This document shows, piece after piece, positions 17,995-25,994 of a DNA stretch of 64,000 nucleotides. The stretch comes from Aggregicoccus sp. 17bor-14 (lineage in GTDB: Bacteria; Myxococcota; Myxococcia; Myxococcales; Myxococcaceae). The DNA is taken from contig NZ_VJZZ01000003.1 of assembly GCF_009659535.1 (NCBI RefSeq), positions 1 through 64,000 of the forward strand, in the 5' to 3' direction. The position numbers were made by a program, and so were the translations under genes. The notes beneath the pieces are model-generated. The model ran no database searches, was not told the origin of the DNA, and saw nothing but the letters and a program-made list of their open reading frames with translations. Positions within the stretch are counted from its first letter, which is position 1, and each line of letters opens with the position of its first letter.

Positions 17995-20718
17995 ATGGAC
18001 TACCGCTGGAGGAAGGCCCTGGGCGCGCTGGTGGCGCTCTCGCTCGGCTGTGCATCTTCGAAGCACGAGCAGCAGCAGCAGCCGGCGCCGCAGCCCGCGC
18101 CGCAGGCCCAGGCGGCCACGGCTCCCGCCGAGACCCCGCCGGTGCCCACGCTGCGGCTGGACCCGCAGGTGCGCCCCTCGGGCTACGAGCTCGAGCTCAC
18201 GGTGGACCCGAACCGCGACCAGTTCGCGGGCGTGGTGAAGATCGCGCTCGAGCTGCCCCAGGCCACGCGCTTCGTGTGGCTCAACGGGCAGGAGCTGGAG
18301 GTGCAGAGCGCCACCATCGCCGGCGCGGACGGCAAGACGTCTCCGGCGCGCGCGGTGAAGGGCAGCGAGGACTTCATCGGCTTCGGCTTCGAGCAGCCGG
18401 TGGGCCCGGGCAAGGCCACGCTCGAGGTGAAGTACACCGGGCGCATCTCGGACAAGGACAGCCAGGGCCTGTTCCGCCAGAAGGAGGGCGGGGACTGGTA
18501 CGCCTTCAGCCAGTTCGAGCCGGACGACGCGCGCCGCGTGCTGCCCAGCTTCGACGAGCCCAGCTTCAAGGTGCCCTTCCAGCTCACGCTGAAGATCCCC
18601 ATGGCGCTCCAGGGCTACAGCAACACGCCCGTGGAGCAGGAGACCCCGGCCGCCGGCGGCTTCAAGAAGCTGCGCTTCGCGCGCACGAAGCCGCTGCCCA
18701 GCTACCTGCTCGCCTTCGGCGTCGGCCCCCTCGAGGCGGTGGACGCGGGGCGCGCGGGCAAGAACCAGGTGCCGGTGCGCATCATCGTGCCGCACGGGCG
18801 CGCCGCCGAGGCGGCCTACGCCGCGAAGGTGACCGGCCCCATCCTCGGGCTGCTCGAGGACTACTTCGGCATCCCCTACCCCTACGAGAAGCTGGACCAG
18901 CTCTCCATCCCCATCGCCACCGGCTGGGGCGCGATGGAGAACGCGGGCCTGGTCACCTACGTGTCCGAGCTCATCCTCGCCAAGCCCGAGCAGGACACGC
19001 TGGAGCGCCAGCGCATCTTCGCGGAGGTGGCCGCGCACGAGCTCGCGCACCAGTGGTTCGGTGACCTGGTCACCATGCCCTGGTGGAACGACATCTGGCT
19101 CAACGAGAGCTTCGCGAGCTGGATGGAGGTGGGCACCATCGACAAGTTCGCTCCCGACTGGGGCGCGCAGGTGGAGCAGGTGAAGACGCGCAACCAGTCG
19201 ATGAAGGCGGACAGCCTCGCCACCGCGCGCGTCATCCGCCAGAAGATCGAGAACCGCGGCGACATCCGCAACGCCTTCGACGGCATCACCTACGGCAAGG
19301 GCGCCAGCGTGCTCACGATGTTCGAGAGCTACCTGGGCAAGGAGCGCTTCCAGGCGGGCATCCACCGCTACATGCAGAAGCACGCCTACGGCAACGCCAC
19401 CGCGGACGACTTCCTCGCCTCCATCTCCGAGGCGGCCGGCCGCGACGTGGCCCCCATGTTCTCCACCTACCTGCAGCAGGCGGGCGTGCCGCGCGTGTCC
19501 ATGAAGCTCGCGTGCGAGGCCGGCCAGAAGCCCACGCTGCAGCTCTCGCAGCGCCGCTACCTGCCCACCGGCAGCAAGGGGAGCAGCGAGGGGCTGTGGC
19601 AGGTGCCGGTGTGCGTGCGCTACGGCCAGGGCGCGGGCAAGGCCGGCGAGGCGTGCACGCTGCTCACCGAGAAGCAGGGGCAGCTGGTGCTCGAGGACGC
19701 GAAGGGCTGCCCGGACTGGGTGATGCCCAACGCGCAGATGAAGGGCTACTACCGCGCGCTGCTCGAGGGTGACGGGCTCGCGCGCCTGATGAAGCAGGGC
19801 GGCAAGCAGCTCAGCCTCCCCGAGCGCGTGGGCCTGCTCGGCGACGCGAAGGCGCTCACCGCGAGCAACGACCTGCCGGCCGCCGACACGCTCACGCTCG
19901 CCCAGCGCATGCTGCCCTCGGACGACCGCGAGCTGGTCACCGCCGCCATGAGCGCCTCCAGCGTGAACGTGGACTACCTGCCGCAGGGGATGCGCCCGAA
20001 CTACGAGCGCTTCCTGCGCAAGACCTACGGCCCCGAGGCGCGCAAGCTGGGCCTCAGCCCGAAGAAGGGCGAGAGCCAGGACCAGGCGCTGCTGCGTCCC
20101 GAGGTGCTGTGGACGGTGGCCTACTCGGGCCGCGACCCGCAGCTCGCCGCGCAGTCCAAGGCGCTCGCGCTCAAGTGGCTGACCGACCGCAGCGCGGTGG
20201 ACCCGGCGCTGGTGCCGGTGGTGCTGCACACCGCGGCGCTCGGCGCGGACGAGGCGCTGCACGGGCGCATGCTCGCCGAGGCGAAGAAGAGCCAGGACCG
20301 GCGCGAGCGCGGCTGGCTGCTCGAGGCGCTCGGCGCGGTGCGCGACCCGAAGCTGGTGGCGAAGAACCTCCAGGTGATGATGGGCGAGGACTTCGACCTG
20401 CGCGAGTCGTACACGCTCCTGAGCGGCCCGCTCGAGGAGCCCACCACGCGCCAGCAGGCCTACGACTTCTTCAAGGAGAACTACGACGCGCTCGTGGCCC
20501 GCTTCCCGCGCGACTACGGCGCCTACCTCACCATGGGCGCGAGCCACTTCTGCGACGCCGCCCACCGCGAGGACGTCCAGGCCTTCTTCGGCGAGCGCAC
20601 CCCGAAGCTGCCGGGCGGCAAGCGCGTGCTCGCGCAGACGCTGGAGACCGTGGACCTGTGCATCGCGCAGAAGGCGGCGCAGGGCGAGAGCCTCGGCCGC
20701 TACCTGGCGAAGTACTAG
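17995..20718 (+). CDS. M1-family aminopeptidase lipoprotein
   Basis: 907 residues from ATG 17995, supported by GGAGA 8-12 nt upstream and by a lipobox ending LGC. A Gln/Pro/Ala linker leads into the M1 peptidase: GWGAMEN (about residue 313) recognises the substrate N-terminus, HELAHQWFGD (about 348) plus the Glu of LNESFA bind zinc. A long helical C-terminal ERAP1_C-like domain follows. It would remove N-terminal residues from peptides in the periplasm or at the cell surface, fitting a predatory, protein-degrading lifestyle. Followed by a strong hairpin terminator. Confidence 0.93.
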   Translation: MDYRWRKALGALVALSLGCASSKHEQQQQPAPQPAPQAQAATAPAETPPVPTLRLDPQVRPSGYELELTVDPNRDQFAGVVKIALELPQATRFVWLNGQELEVQSATIAGADGKTSPARAVKGSEDFIGFGFEQPVGPGKATLEVKYTGRISDKDSQGLFRQKEGGDWYAFSQFEPDDARRVLPSFDEPSFKVPFQLTLKIPMALQGYSNTPVEQETPAAGGFKKLRFARTKPLPSYLLAFGVGPLEAVDAGRAGKNQVPVRIIVPHGRAAEAAYAAKVTGPILGLLEDYFGIPYPYEKLDQLSIPIATGWGAMENAGLVTYVSELILAKPEQDTLERQRIFAEVAAHELAHQWFGDLVTMPWWNDIWLNESFASWMEVGTIDKFAPDWGAQVEQVKTRNQSMKADSLATARVIRQKIENRGDIRNAFDGITYGKGASVLTMFESYLGKERFQAGIHRYMQKHAYGNATADDFLASISEAAGRDVAPMFSTYLQQAGVPRVSMKLACEAGQKPTLQLSQRRYLPTGSKGSSEGLWQVPVCVRYGQGAGKAGEACTLLTEKQGQLVLEDAKGCPDWVMPNAQMKGYYRALLEGDGLARLMKQGGKQLSLPERVGLLGDAKALTASNDLPAADTLTLAQRMLPSDDRELVTAAMSASSVNVDYLPQGMRPNYERFLRKTYGPEARKLGLSPKKGESQDQALLRPEVLWTVAYSGRDPQLAAQSKALALKWLTDRSAVDPALVPVVLHTAALGADEALHGRMLAEAKKSQDRRERGWLLEALGAVRDPKLVAKNLQVMMGEDFDLRESYTLLSGPLEEPTTRQQAYDFFKENYDALVARFPRDYGAYLTMGASHFCDAAHREDVQAFFGERTPKLPGGKRVLAQTLETVDLCIAQKAAQGESLGRYLAKY

Positions 20719-20745
20719 CGGGCGCCGCCGAGCCGTGAAGCCCGG

Positions 20746-20785
20746 GGGGTGCACCGATGTACGCGGTGCACCCCTCTGCATTTTT
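20746..20785 (+). terminator. Rho-independent terminator after the M1 aminopeptidase
   Basis: Perfect 11-bp stem GGGGTGCACCG/CGGTGCACCCC with a 7-nt loop, then TCTGCATTTTT. It sits 27 bp after the stop codon. Confidence 0.75.
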
Positions 20786-20859
20786 ACACGGGCCAGTGGT
20801 GAACACCTCGCGGCCGGGTGCACCTTGCCGCGGGGAGCCGGGTGCGTAGCTTGCGGCGC

Positions 20860-21210
20860 ATGGTGTCGGAAGCGGACATGGCAGCGCGGGCGGAGACGGC
20901 CCGCAGCATCGCGGCGAGCCGCGCGTGCCAGGCGGCCTGTGAGGCCTCGATGGGCCGGCTCAGCGCCGAGGGGCTCGCGCCGATGAGCGAGCCGGTGCGG
21001 CTGCTGCGCCAGTGCGCGGAGCTGTGCGCGCTGCACGCGCTCGCCCTGCAGCGCGGCAGCCGGCTCGCGCGCCGCACCGCGCTGCTGTGCGGCGAGCTGT
21101 GCGCCCAGGTCGCGCGCGCCGCCTGGCTCGAGGCCGGAGAGCCCGCGCGCGAGCTCGCGCAGGTGGCCCTGCAGGCCTGCCGCGCCGCTCGCCCCCTGAC
21201 CCAGCGCTAG
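20860..21210 (+). CDS. Cysteine-rich four-helix-bundle protein (DUF326/Csp-like)
   Basis: About 116 residues from ATG 20860 (an alternative ATG is at 20878). It is predicted all-helical, with Cys spaced one helical turn apart: CQAACEAS, LLRQCAELCALHA, LLCGELCAQ and LQACRAA. Such inward-facing Cys in a four-helix bundle are typical of copper-storage proteins (Csp) and DUF326 proteins, which bind many Cu(I) ions. The Cys number here is lower than in classic Csp. No signal peptide, so cytosolic. No copper transporter or regulator adjoins. Followed by a GNAT gene 78 bp away. Confidence 0.6.
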   Translation: MVSEADMAARAETARSIAASRACQAACEASMGRLSAEGLAPMSEPVRLLRQCAELCALHALALQRGSRLARRTALLCGELCAQVARAAWLEAGEPARELAQVALQACRAARPLTQR

Positions 21211-21287
21211 TCCCCTCTCCCTCTGGGAACAGGAGGCGCCCCGGTGGACACTGGCGTGTCCCGGCCCACGGGCGTACAGAGCGCCCC

Positions 21288-21827
21288 GTGCAGACCCCGT
21301 TCCTCATCGGCAACCGCCTCTACCTGCGCCCGCTGGAGCGTGCGGACGCGCCCCTGCTCGCGGCCTTCGTGAACCACCCGGAGACGCGGCGCACCGTGCT
21401 GCGCGCGCGGCCCACGAGCCTCGCGCAGGAGGAGGCCTTCCTCGCGACGCTGGGCAGCAGCGAGCGCGACGTGATGTTCGGGCTCGCGCTGCACGAGGGC
21501 GGCGTGCTGGTGGGGGTGAGCGGGCTGCACCAGGTGGACCCCATCGGCCGCAAGGCGCAGCTGGGGCTGCTCATCGGCTCCTCGGTGCACTGGGGCAAGG
21601 GCTACGGCACCGAGGCCACGCGCCTCATGCTCGACTATGCGTTCCGCACGCTGAACCTGCACAAGGTGGGGCTGCAGGTGTTCAGCAACAACCCGGCAGG
21701 ACGGCGCGTCTACGAGAAGGCGGGCTTCCGGCTCGAGGGCACGCTGCGCGAGGACTACTTCGTGGAGGGCACGTACGTGGACGTGCACTGCATGGGCCTG
21801 CTGCGCAGCGAGTGGAGCCGGGGCTAG
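21288..21827 (+). CDS. RimJ/RimL-type GNAT N-acetyltransferase
   Basis: 179 residues beginning at GTG 21288, which gives the usual family N-terminus (MQTPFLIGNRLYLRPL). The acetyl-CoA loop is HWGKGYGTEA (the Q/RxxGxG/A-type site), followed by LDYAFRTLNLHKV and NNPAGRRVYEKAGFRLEG, both characteristic of RimJ/RimL-like enzymes that acetylate protein N-termini or small amines. Substrate unknown. The larger open frame upstream is not protein-like. Confidence 0.85.
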   Translation: MQTPFLIGNRLYLRPLERADAPLLAAFVNHPETRRTVLRARPTSLAQEEAFLATLGSSERDVMFGLALHEGGVLVGVSGLHQVDPIGRKAQLGLLIGSSVHWGKGYGTEATRLMLDYAFRTLNLHKVGLQVFSNNPAGRRVYEKAGFRLEGTLREDYFVEGTYVDVHCMGLLRSEWSRG

Positions 21828-21858
21828 GACCTTCTCCCTGGCGGACAGGGAGGACGCG

Positions 21859-23361
21859 TCACAGCGCGACGCCGTACAGCGCGCCGTACTTCTCGCGCAG
21901 GTAGCCGAGGAAGTCCGCGTCGGTGAGCCCCTCGCCGGTGATGCGGCGCACGCGCTCCTCGGCGGGCAGCCGGTAGCCGTGCTGGTGCACGTGCGTGCGC
22001 AGCCAGTCGCGCAGGGGCCGCAGCTCGCCACGGGCGAGGCCCGCCTCGAGCCCCGGCACCTGCCGCTGCGCCGCGCGGTAGAGCGAGGCCGCGTACAGGT
22101 TTCCCAGTGCGTAGGTGGGGAAGTAGCCGAACTCGCCCCAGGCCCAGTGGATGTCCTGCAGCACGCCCTGGGTGTCGTCCGGAGGGCGCACGCCGAGGTA
22201 GCGCTCCATGCGCTCGCTCCAGGCGGCCGGCAGCTCCGCGAGCGGCAGCTGGTCCTTCACCAGCAGCAGCTCCAGCTCGTAGCGCAGCACGATGTGCAGG
22301 TTGTACGTGACCTCGTCCGCCTCCACGCGGATGAGCGAGGGCGCCACGCGGTTCACCGCGGCGTAGAAGCCCTGCGCGTCCACGTCCGCGAGCGCGCTCG
22401 GGAAGGCGGCCTTCAGGAGCGGGAAGTAGTGGCCCCAGAAGGCGCGGCTGCGCCCCACCACGTTCTCCCAGAGCCGGCTCTGCGACTCATGCAGCCCCAT
22501 GGAGGCGGCGGCCGCGAGCGGCGTGCGGTGCAGGGCTTCCGCGAAGCCCTGCTCGTAGAGGCCGTGCCCTCCCTCGTGGATGGTGCCGAAGAGCGCGGGC
22601 AAGGGGTTGCCCTCCTCGAGCCGCGTGGTGAGGCGCACGTCGTTCGGGTGCGTGCCGCCGGTGAAGGGGTGGATGCTCTTGTCCTGCCGCCCCGCCTCGA
22701 GGTCGAAGCCCATGTCGCGCAGCAGCCGCAGGCTGAAGGCCCACTGTGCCTCCACGTCGAAGGTGCGGCCCTGGAACAGGTCCGGCACCTGGCGGGGGCT
22801 CTCGGCAATGGCCCGCACGAGCGGCACGAGCTGGTCGCGCAGCCGCGCGAGCACCGGGCCCAGGCGCGAGACGCGCATCCCCGGCTCGTAGCCCTCGAGC
22901 AGCGCGTCGTAGCGCTCGCCGTCGTGGCCCCACGCATCCGCCATCTCGCGGCGCAAGCCGAGCAGGCGCTGCAGCGCGGGCTGGAAGAGGGCGAAGGAGC
23001 GCTCCTTGCGAGCGATTCGCCACGCGGCGAGCCCGTGGCTCTGCGCCTCGGCGAGCGCGCGCACCAGTGCGCCGGGCACGCGCACCGCGCGCTCGCGCTC
23101 GTGGCCGAGCACCCGCACCATCGCACGCGCGTCCTCGTCCAGGCCGGGCGCCTCGCGCGCCCACGCGAGCACCTCGCCGAGCCGCGGGTCCACGAGGCGC
23201 TCGTGGTAGAGCCCCTGCAGCGTGGCGAGCTGCGCGGCGCGCGCCCCCTCTGCCTTGGGCGGCAGGTACGTCTCCTGGTCCCAGGTGGCCAGGCCGATGA
23301 CGCCCGAGAGATCCTTCAGCTCCTGCATCCGGCCGAGCAGCGCGGGAAAGGTGCGGTCCAT
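21859..23361 (-). CDS. Carboxypeptidase Taq (M32 metallopeptidase)
   Basis: A 500-residue zinc carboxypeptidase of family M32. The HExxH site is [13 protein letters not shown] near residue 261; the downstream [10 protein letters not shown] supplies the third ligand, and [14 protein letters not shown] just before HExxH is the other family signature. [14 protein letters not shown] near the N-terminus is typical. It removes C-terminal residues from peptides in the cytoplasm. Divergent from the following plus-strand gene with an 89-bp gap. Confidence 0.95.
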   Translation of the reverse strand: MDRTFPALLGRMQELKDLSGVIGLATWDQETYLPPKAEGARAAQLATLQGLYHERLVDPRLGEVLAWAREAPGLDEDARAMVRVLGHERERAVRVPGALVRALAEAQSHGLAAWRIARKERSFALFQPALQRLLGLRREMADAWGHDGERYDALLEGYEPGMRVSRLGPVLARLRDQLVPLVRAIAESPRQVPDLFQGRTFDVEAQWAFSLRLLRDMGFDLEAGRQDKSIHPFTGGTHPNDVRLTTRLEEGNPLPALFGTIHEGGHGLYEQGFAEALHRTPLAAAASMGLHESQSRLWENVVGRSRAFWGHYFPLLKAAFPSALADVDAQGFYAAVNRVAPSLIRVEADEVTYNLHIVLRYELELLLVKDQLPLAELPAAWSERMERYLGVRPPDDTQGVLQDIHWAWGEFGYFPTYALGNLYAASLYRAAQRQVPGLEAGLARGELRPLRDWLRTHVHQHGYRLPAEERVRRITGEGLTDADFLGYLREKYGALYGVAL

Positions 23362-23413
23362 GGGCCTCCTCTTAACGCAGTGCGGGCGGAAGCTGGACTT
23401 ATAGGCACGGGTG

Positions 23414-23440
23414 TTGACGCCGGCCGTTTTGCGCTATGGG
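23414..23440 (+). promoter_or_regulatory. Possible sigma-70-like promoter
   Basis: TTGACG and TATGGG separated by 15 bp, just 10 bp before ATG 23451. The spacer is short and a start here would give an almost leaderless mRNA, so this is tentative. Confidence 0.28.
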
Positions 23441-23450
23441 GAGGCCGCAT

Positions 23451-23993
23451 ATGGCGCACGTACAGAAGTTCTTCATGGCCCCCGACGACGAGCGGGCCTT
23501 CTTCCGGGAGCTGGGCCGCTACGTGCTCGAGGTGTACCCGCGCCGCGTGCCCCCCGACTGGGAGACCTTCCGGGCGAACGAGCAGAACCTCGAGCGGCTG
23601 CCCGAGGAGGACCTGTACCTGGTGGCCAGCGAGATCGGCCCCGCCGAGGTCAGCCCGGTGAAGCGCGGCAAGGAGAAGGGCTTCTGGCGCATCGACGAGG
23701 TGCGCAGCCCGGTCATCTTCTACGAGCGCTGCCGCCTGAACGAAGAGGGCGAGCTCCTGAGCGGCCAGCTGTGGGCCGAGCTGGACATCACCCCGCAGAC
23801 CGGCCGGCGCGACGCGGCCCCGGATCGCTTCCGCCGCCTCTTCATGGAGATCCACGAGTACATGAAGAAGACCTTCCGCAAGGGCGACCCCAAGGAGTTC
23901 CTGGTGGGCCCCAGGACGGCCCGCCTGGCGAAGGAAGGCCTGGTGCTGCGCGACTCGGCGCACCGGGGCGGAACCGTGGTGCCCTACAAGTAG
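23451..23993 (+). CDS. Conserved hypothetical protein
   Basis: A 180-residue soluble protein, MAHVQKFFMAPDDERAFFRE onward. No signal peptide or membrane helix. The N-terminal half is acidic with aromatic residues (YVLEVYPRRVPPDWETF), the middle has beta-strand character (SPVIFYERCRLNEEG), and the C-terminal half is helical and basic. I do not recognise the family. It precedes the ferredoxin-NADP reductase gene by 68 bp on the same strand. Confidence 0.7.
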   Translation: MAHVQKFFMAPDDERAFFRELGRYVLEVYPRRVPPDWETFRANEQNLERLPEEDLYLVASEIGPAEVSPVKRGKEKGFWRIDEVRSPVIFYERCRLNEEGELLSGQLWAELDITPQTGRRDAAPDRFRRLFMEIHEYMKKTFRKGDPKEFLVGPRTARLAKEGLVLRDSAHRGGTVVPYK

Positions 23994-24061
23994 ACGGGGT
24001 ATAGGGCGCCCCCATCACCCAGCCGGGGCCCGAGAGCGGCCCCTGCGCGGAGCACATCGCA

Positions 24062-24835
24062 ATGAGCAGCCTGAATCACGAGCGCGTCCTCAAGGTGCAT
24101 CACTGGACCGACACGCTCTTCACCTTCGTCACCACCCGCGACTCGGGGTTCCGCTTCGAGAACGGCCAGTTCACGATGATCGGCATCGAGGTGGAGGGCC
24201 GCCCCCTGCTTCGCGCCTACAGCATGGTGAGCGCGAACTACGAGGAGCACCTCGAGTTCCTCAGCATCAAGGTGCCCAACGGCCCGCTGACCAGCCGCCT
24301 GCAGCACCTGAAGGAGGGCGACACGCTGCTGGTGAGCCGCAAGGCCGTGGGCACGCTGGTGCCCAGCCACCTGCTGCCGGGGCGCAACCTGTACCTGCTC
24401 TCCACGGGCACGGGGCTCGCGCCCTTCATGAGCATCATCAAGGACCCCACCATCTACGAGCAGTACGAGCGCGTGGTGCTCACGCACACCTGCCGCCGCG
24501 TGGAGGAGCTCGCCTACCGCGACCTCATCATCCACGAGCTGCCGAAGAACGAGTTCTTCGGGGAGCTGGTGAAGCAGAAGCTCATCTATTACCCGAGCGT
24601 GACGCGCGAGGAGTTCCAGAACAGCGGCCGCATCACGGACCTCATCCGCAGCGGCAAGCTGTTCCAGGACATCGGGCTGCCGGAGTTCGACCCGGCGCAG
24701 GACCGCGCGATGCTGTGCGGCAGCCCCGAGATGCTCGCGGACACGAAGAACCTGCTCGAGGAGCGCGGTTTCAAGATGGGCGACCCGGGCGAGCCCGGGC
24801 AGTTCCTCATCGAGAAGGCCTTCGTCGAGCGCTGA
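24062..24835 (+). CDS. fpr: Ferredoxin--NADP+ reductase
   Basis: 257 residues, the bacterial Fpr subclass. The FAD-binding RAYSMVSANYEEHLEF matches RxYS, the STGTGLAPFMSII segment is the NADP-binding GTGLAPF motif, and the C-terminus ends GQFLIEKAFVER like plant-type bacterial reductases. It shuttles electrons between NADPH and ferredoxin/flavodoxin. It is convergent with the SET gene; the 63-bp gap contains a hairpin. Confidence 0.93.
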   Translation: MSSLNHERVLKVHHWTDTLFTFVTTRDSGFRFENGQFTMIGIEVEGRPLLRAYSMVSANYEEHLEFLSIKVPNGPLTSRLQHLKEGDTLLVSRKAVGTLVPSHLLPGRNLYLLSTGTGLAPFMSIIKDPTIYEQYERVVLTHTCRRVEELAYRDLIIHELPKNEFFGELVKQKLIYYPSVTREEFQNSGRITDLIRSGKLFQDIGLPEFDPAQDRAMLCGSPEMLADTKNLLEERGFKMGDPGEPGQFLIEKAFVER

Positions 24836-24853
24836 GGGTGTGCGCGGCGCGGG

Positions 24854-24877
24854 AGCCCGGGGCCTGGAGCCCGGGCT
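24854..24877. terminator. Bidirectional hairpin between convergent genes
   Basis: Eight-bp stem AGCCCGGG/CCCGGGCT with an 8-nt loop between the ends of fpr and the SET gene. No flanking T-run on either strand. Confidence 0.3.
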
Positions 24878-24898
24878 GCACCGCGCCCCGCCCTGTCG

Positions 24899-25486
24899 CT
24901 ACTTCCGCTTCTTCTTCGCCGCGGACTTCTTCTTCGCGGGGGCCTTCTTCGCCTTCGCGGTCTTCGCCGCCGGCGCCTCCTTGCGTGCCGCGAGGATGGT
25001 GCCGCGGCACTCGGGCGCGCCGCAGCGGCACGGGTACAGGGCCTCCAGCTCGGCGTCGTCCTCGGGCTCGCCGCGCTCGTAGCCGTAGTCGTAGGCGAGC
25101 TCCTCACCCGGCGCGATGTCGCGCAGCGCCTCGATGAAGATGCGGCGGTTGTCGATCACCGCCTCGCAGTTGCCCGCGCAGCTGTGGTTGATGAAGCGCG
25201 CGTCGTTGCCCGTGTGGGTGGCGTCGATGACGGTGCGCGCGTCCACGCTGAAGAGGAAGGTGTGGTGGCGCTCCATGCGGCTGTCGTCGTAGCGCTTGTC
25301 CGCCTCCTTCTGGCTGATGCGCTCGCCGGTGTACTCGACGAAGCGCTCGCCCTTCTTGATGGGGCGGGTGGCAAAGGCGCCGCGGCCCTGGATGTGGCTC
25401 TTGCGCAGCTCGAAGGGCGCAACGGCCGGAGGGATCGCGGCGAGCGGCTTCTTCACGGGACGCTTCTTCTTGGACGTGGCCGGCAT
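24899..25486 (-). CDS. SET-domain lysine methyltransferase with basic tail
   Basis: About 195 residues from ATG 25486 (an in-frame start at 25510 adds eight). The SET core shows GRGAFATRPIKKGE, the cofactor/pseudoknot motif RFINHSCAGNCEA and the catalytic ELAYDYGYE. A post-SET-like zinc cluster follows (CRCGAPECRG). The N-terminus has a basic KKKRPVKK patch, and the last 30 residues are Ala/Lys repeats like a histone H1 tail, suggesting DNA association. The architecture is that of eukaryotic histone methyltransferases; the bacterial substrate is unknown. Confidence 0.88.
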   Translation of the reverse strand: MPATSKKKRPVKKPLAAIPPAVAPFELRKSHIQGRGAFATRPIKKGERFVEYTGERISQKEADKRYDDSRMERHHTFLFSVDARTVIDATHTGNDARFINHSCAGNCEAVIDNRRIFIEALRDIAPGEELAYDYGYERGEPEDDAELEALYPCRCGAPECRGTILAARKEAPAAKTAKAKKAPAKKKSAAKKKRK

Positions 25487-25592
25487 GGACGCGCACGGTA
25501 GCGCGAGCACGCCGGGAGTCCACCGTCACGAACAGGACGGCCTGCGCAGGAGACGACAGAGGCGGGCGAGCCGCGCCAGCGCCGCAGTCGGC

Positions 25593-25994
25593 CTACTTAC
25601 TTTGCTTGAGCCGCTCGAGGTGCTCGTCCAGCTGCAGTGCCTCGGGCAGGAACTCGTGCAAGCCCTCACCGATGGAGCCCTCCTCGTCGGTGCTCAGGTA
25701 CACCCGCTGGACCTCCGCCATCTTGGTTGCGCCGTCGATGATGGCGAGCAGCGAGTGGGTAAGCCCGTACATCGCCTCCAGCTGAACCGAGGCCACGTCG
25801 TTCGCCGTGACGCCGGCAGTCCGCAGCGCCGCCGAGATGCGCTCGAACGCATCCGGATTCGCAGACAGCGAGTGATCCGCGCCAGGCTCCGTGAGCTCTT
25901 GCGCCGTGCGAGCCACCCACCGGTGCACAGCGGCAGAGACATCCTGGAGGAAGGCGTCTCTGACCTTTGCTTGGTCGTTTAGAAACCGGGCCAT
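25593..25994 (-). CDS. Putative immunity protein for the Rhs toxin tip
   Basis: A 133-residue soluble, mostly helical, acidic protein. Its start overlaps the 3' end of the Rhs toxin gene by 16 nt, the classic position of an immunity gene in polymorphic toxin loci. No family recognised. Base composition is more A/T-rich than in flanking housekeeping genes, as is the adjacent toxin tip, which fits replacement of the tip-plus-immunity cassette as a unit. It would bind and block the C-terminal nuclease-like domain. Confidence 0.72.
   Translation of the reverse strand: MARFLNDQAKVRDAFLQDVSAAVHRWVARTAQELTEPGADHSLSANPDAFERISAALRTAGVTANDVASVQLEAMYGLTHSLLAIIDGATKMAEVQRVYLSTDEEGSIGEGLHEFLPEALQLDEHLERLKQSK

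Noticed and set aside
17623-21036. A 1137-residue open frame antisense to the M1 aminopeptidase
   Set aside because: The sense strand holds intact GAMEN and HELAH motifs; the antisense translation is compositionally biased without domains.
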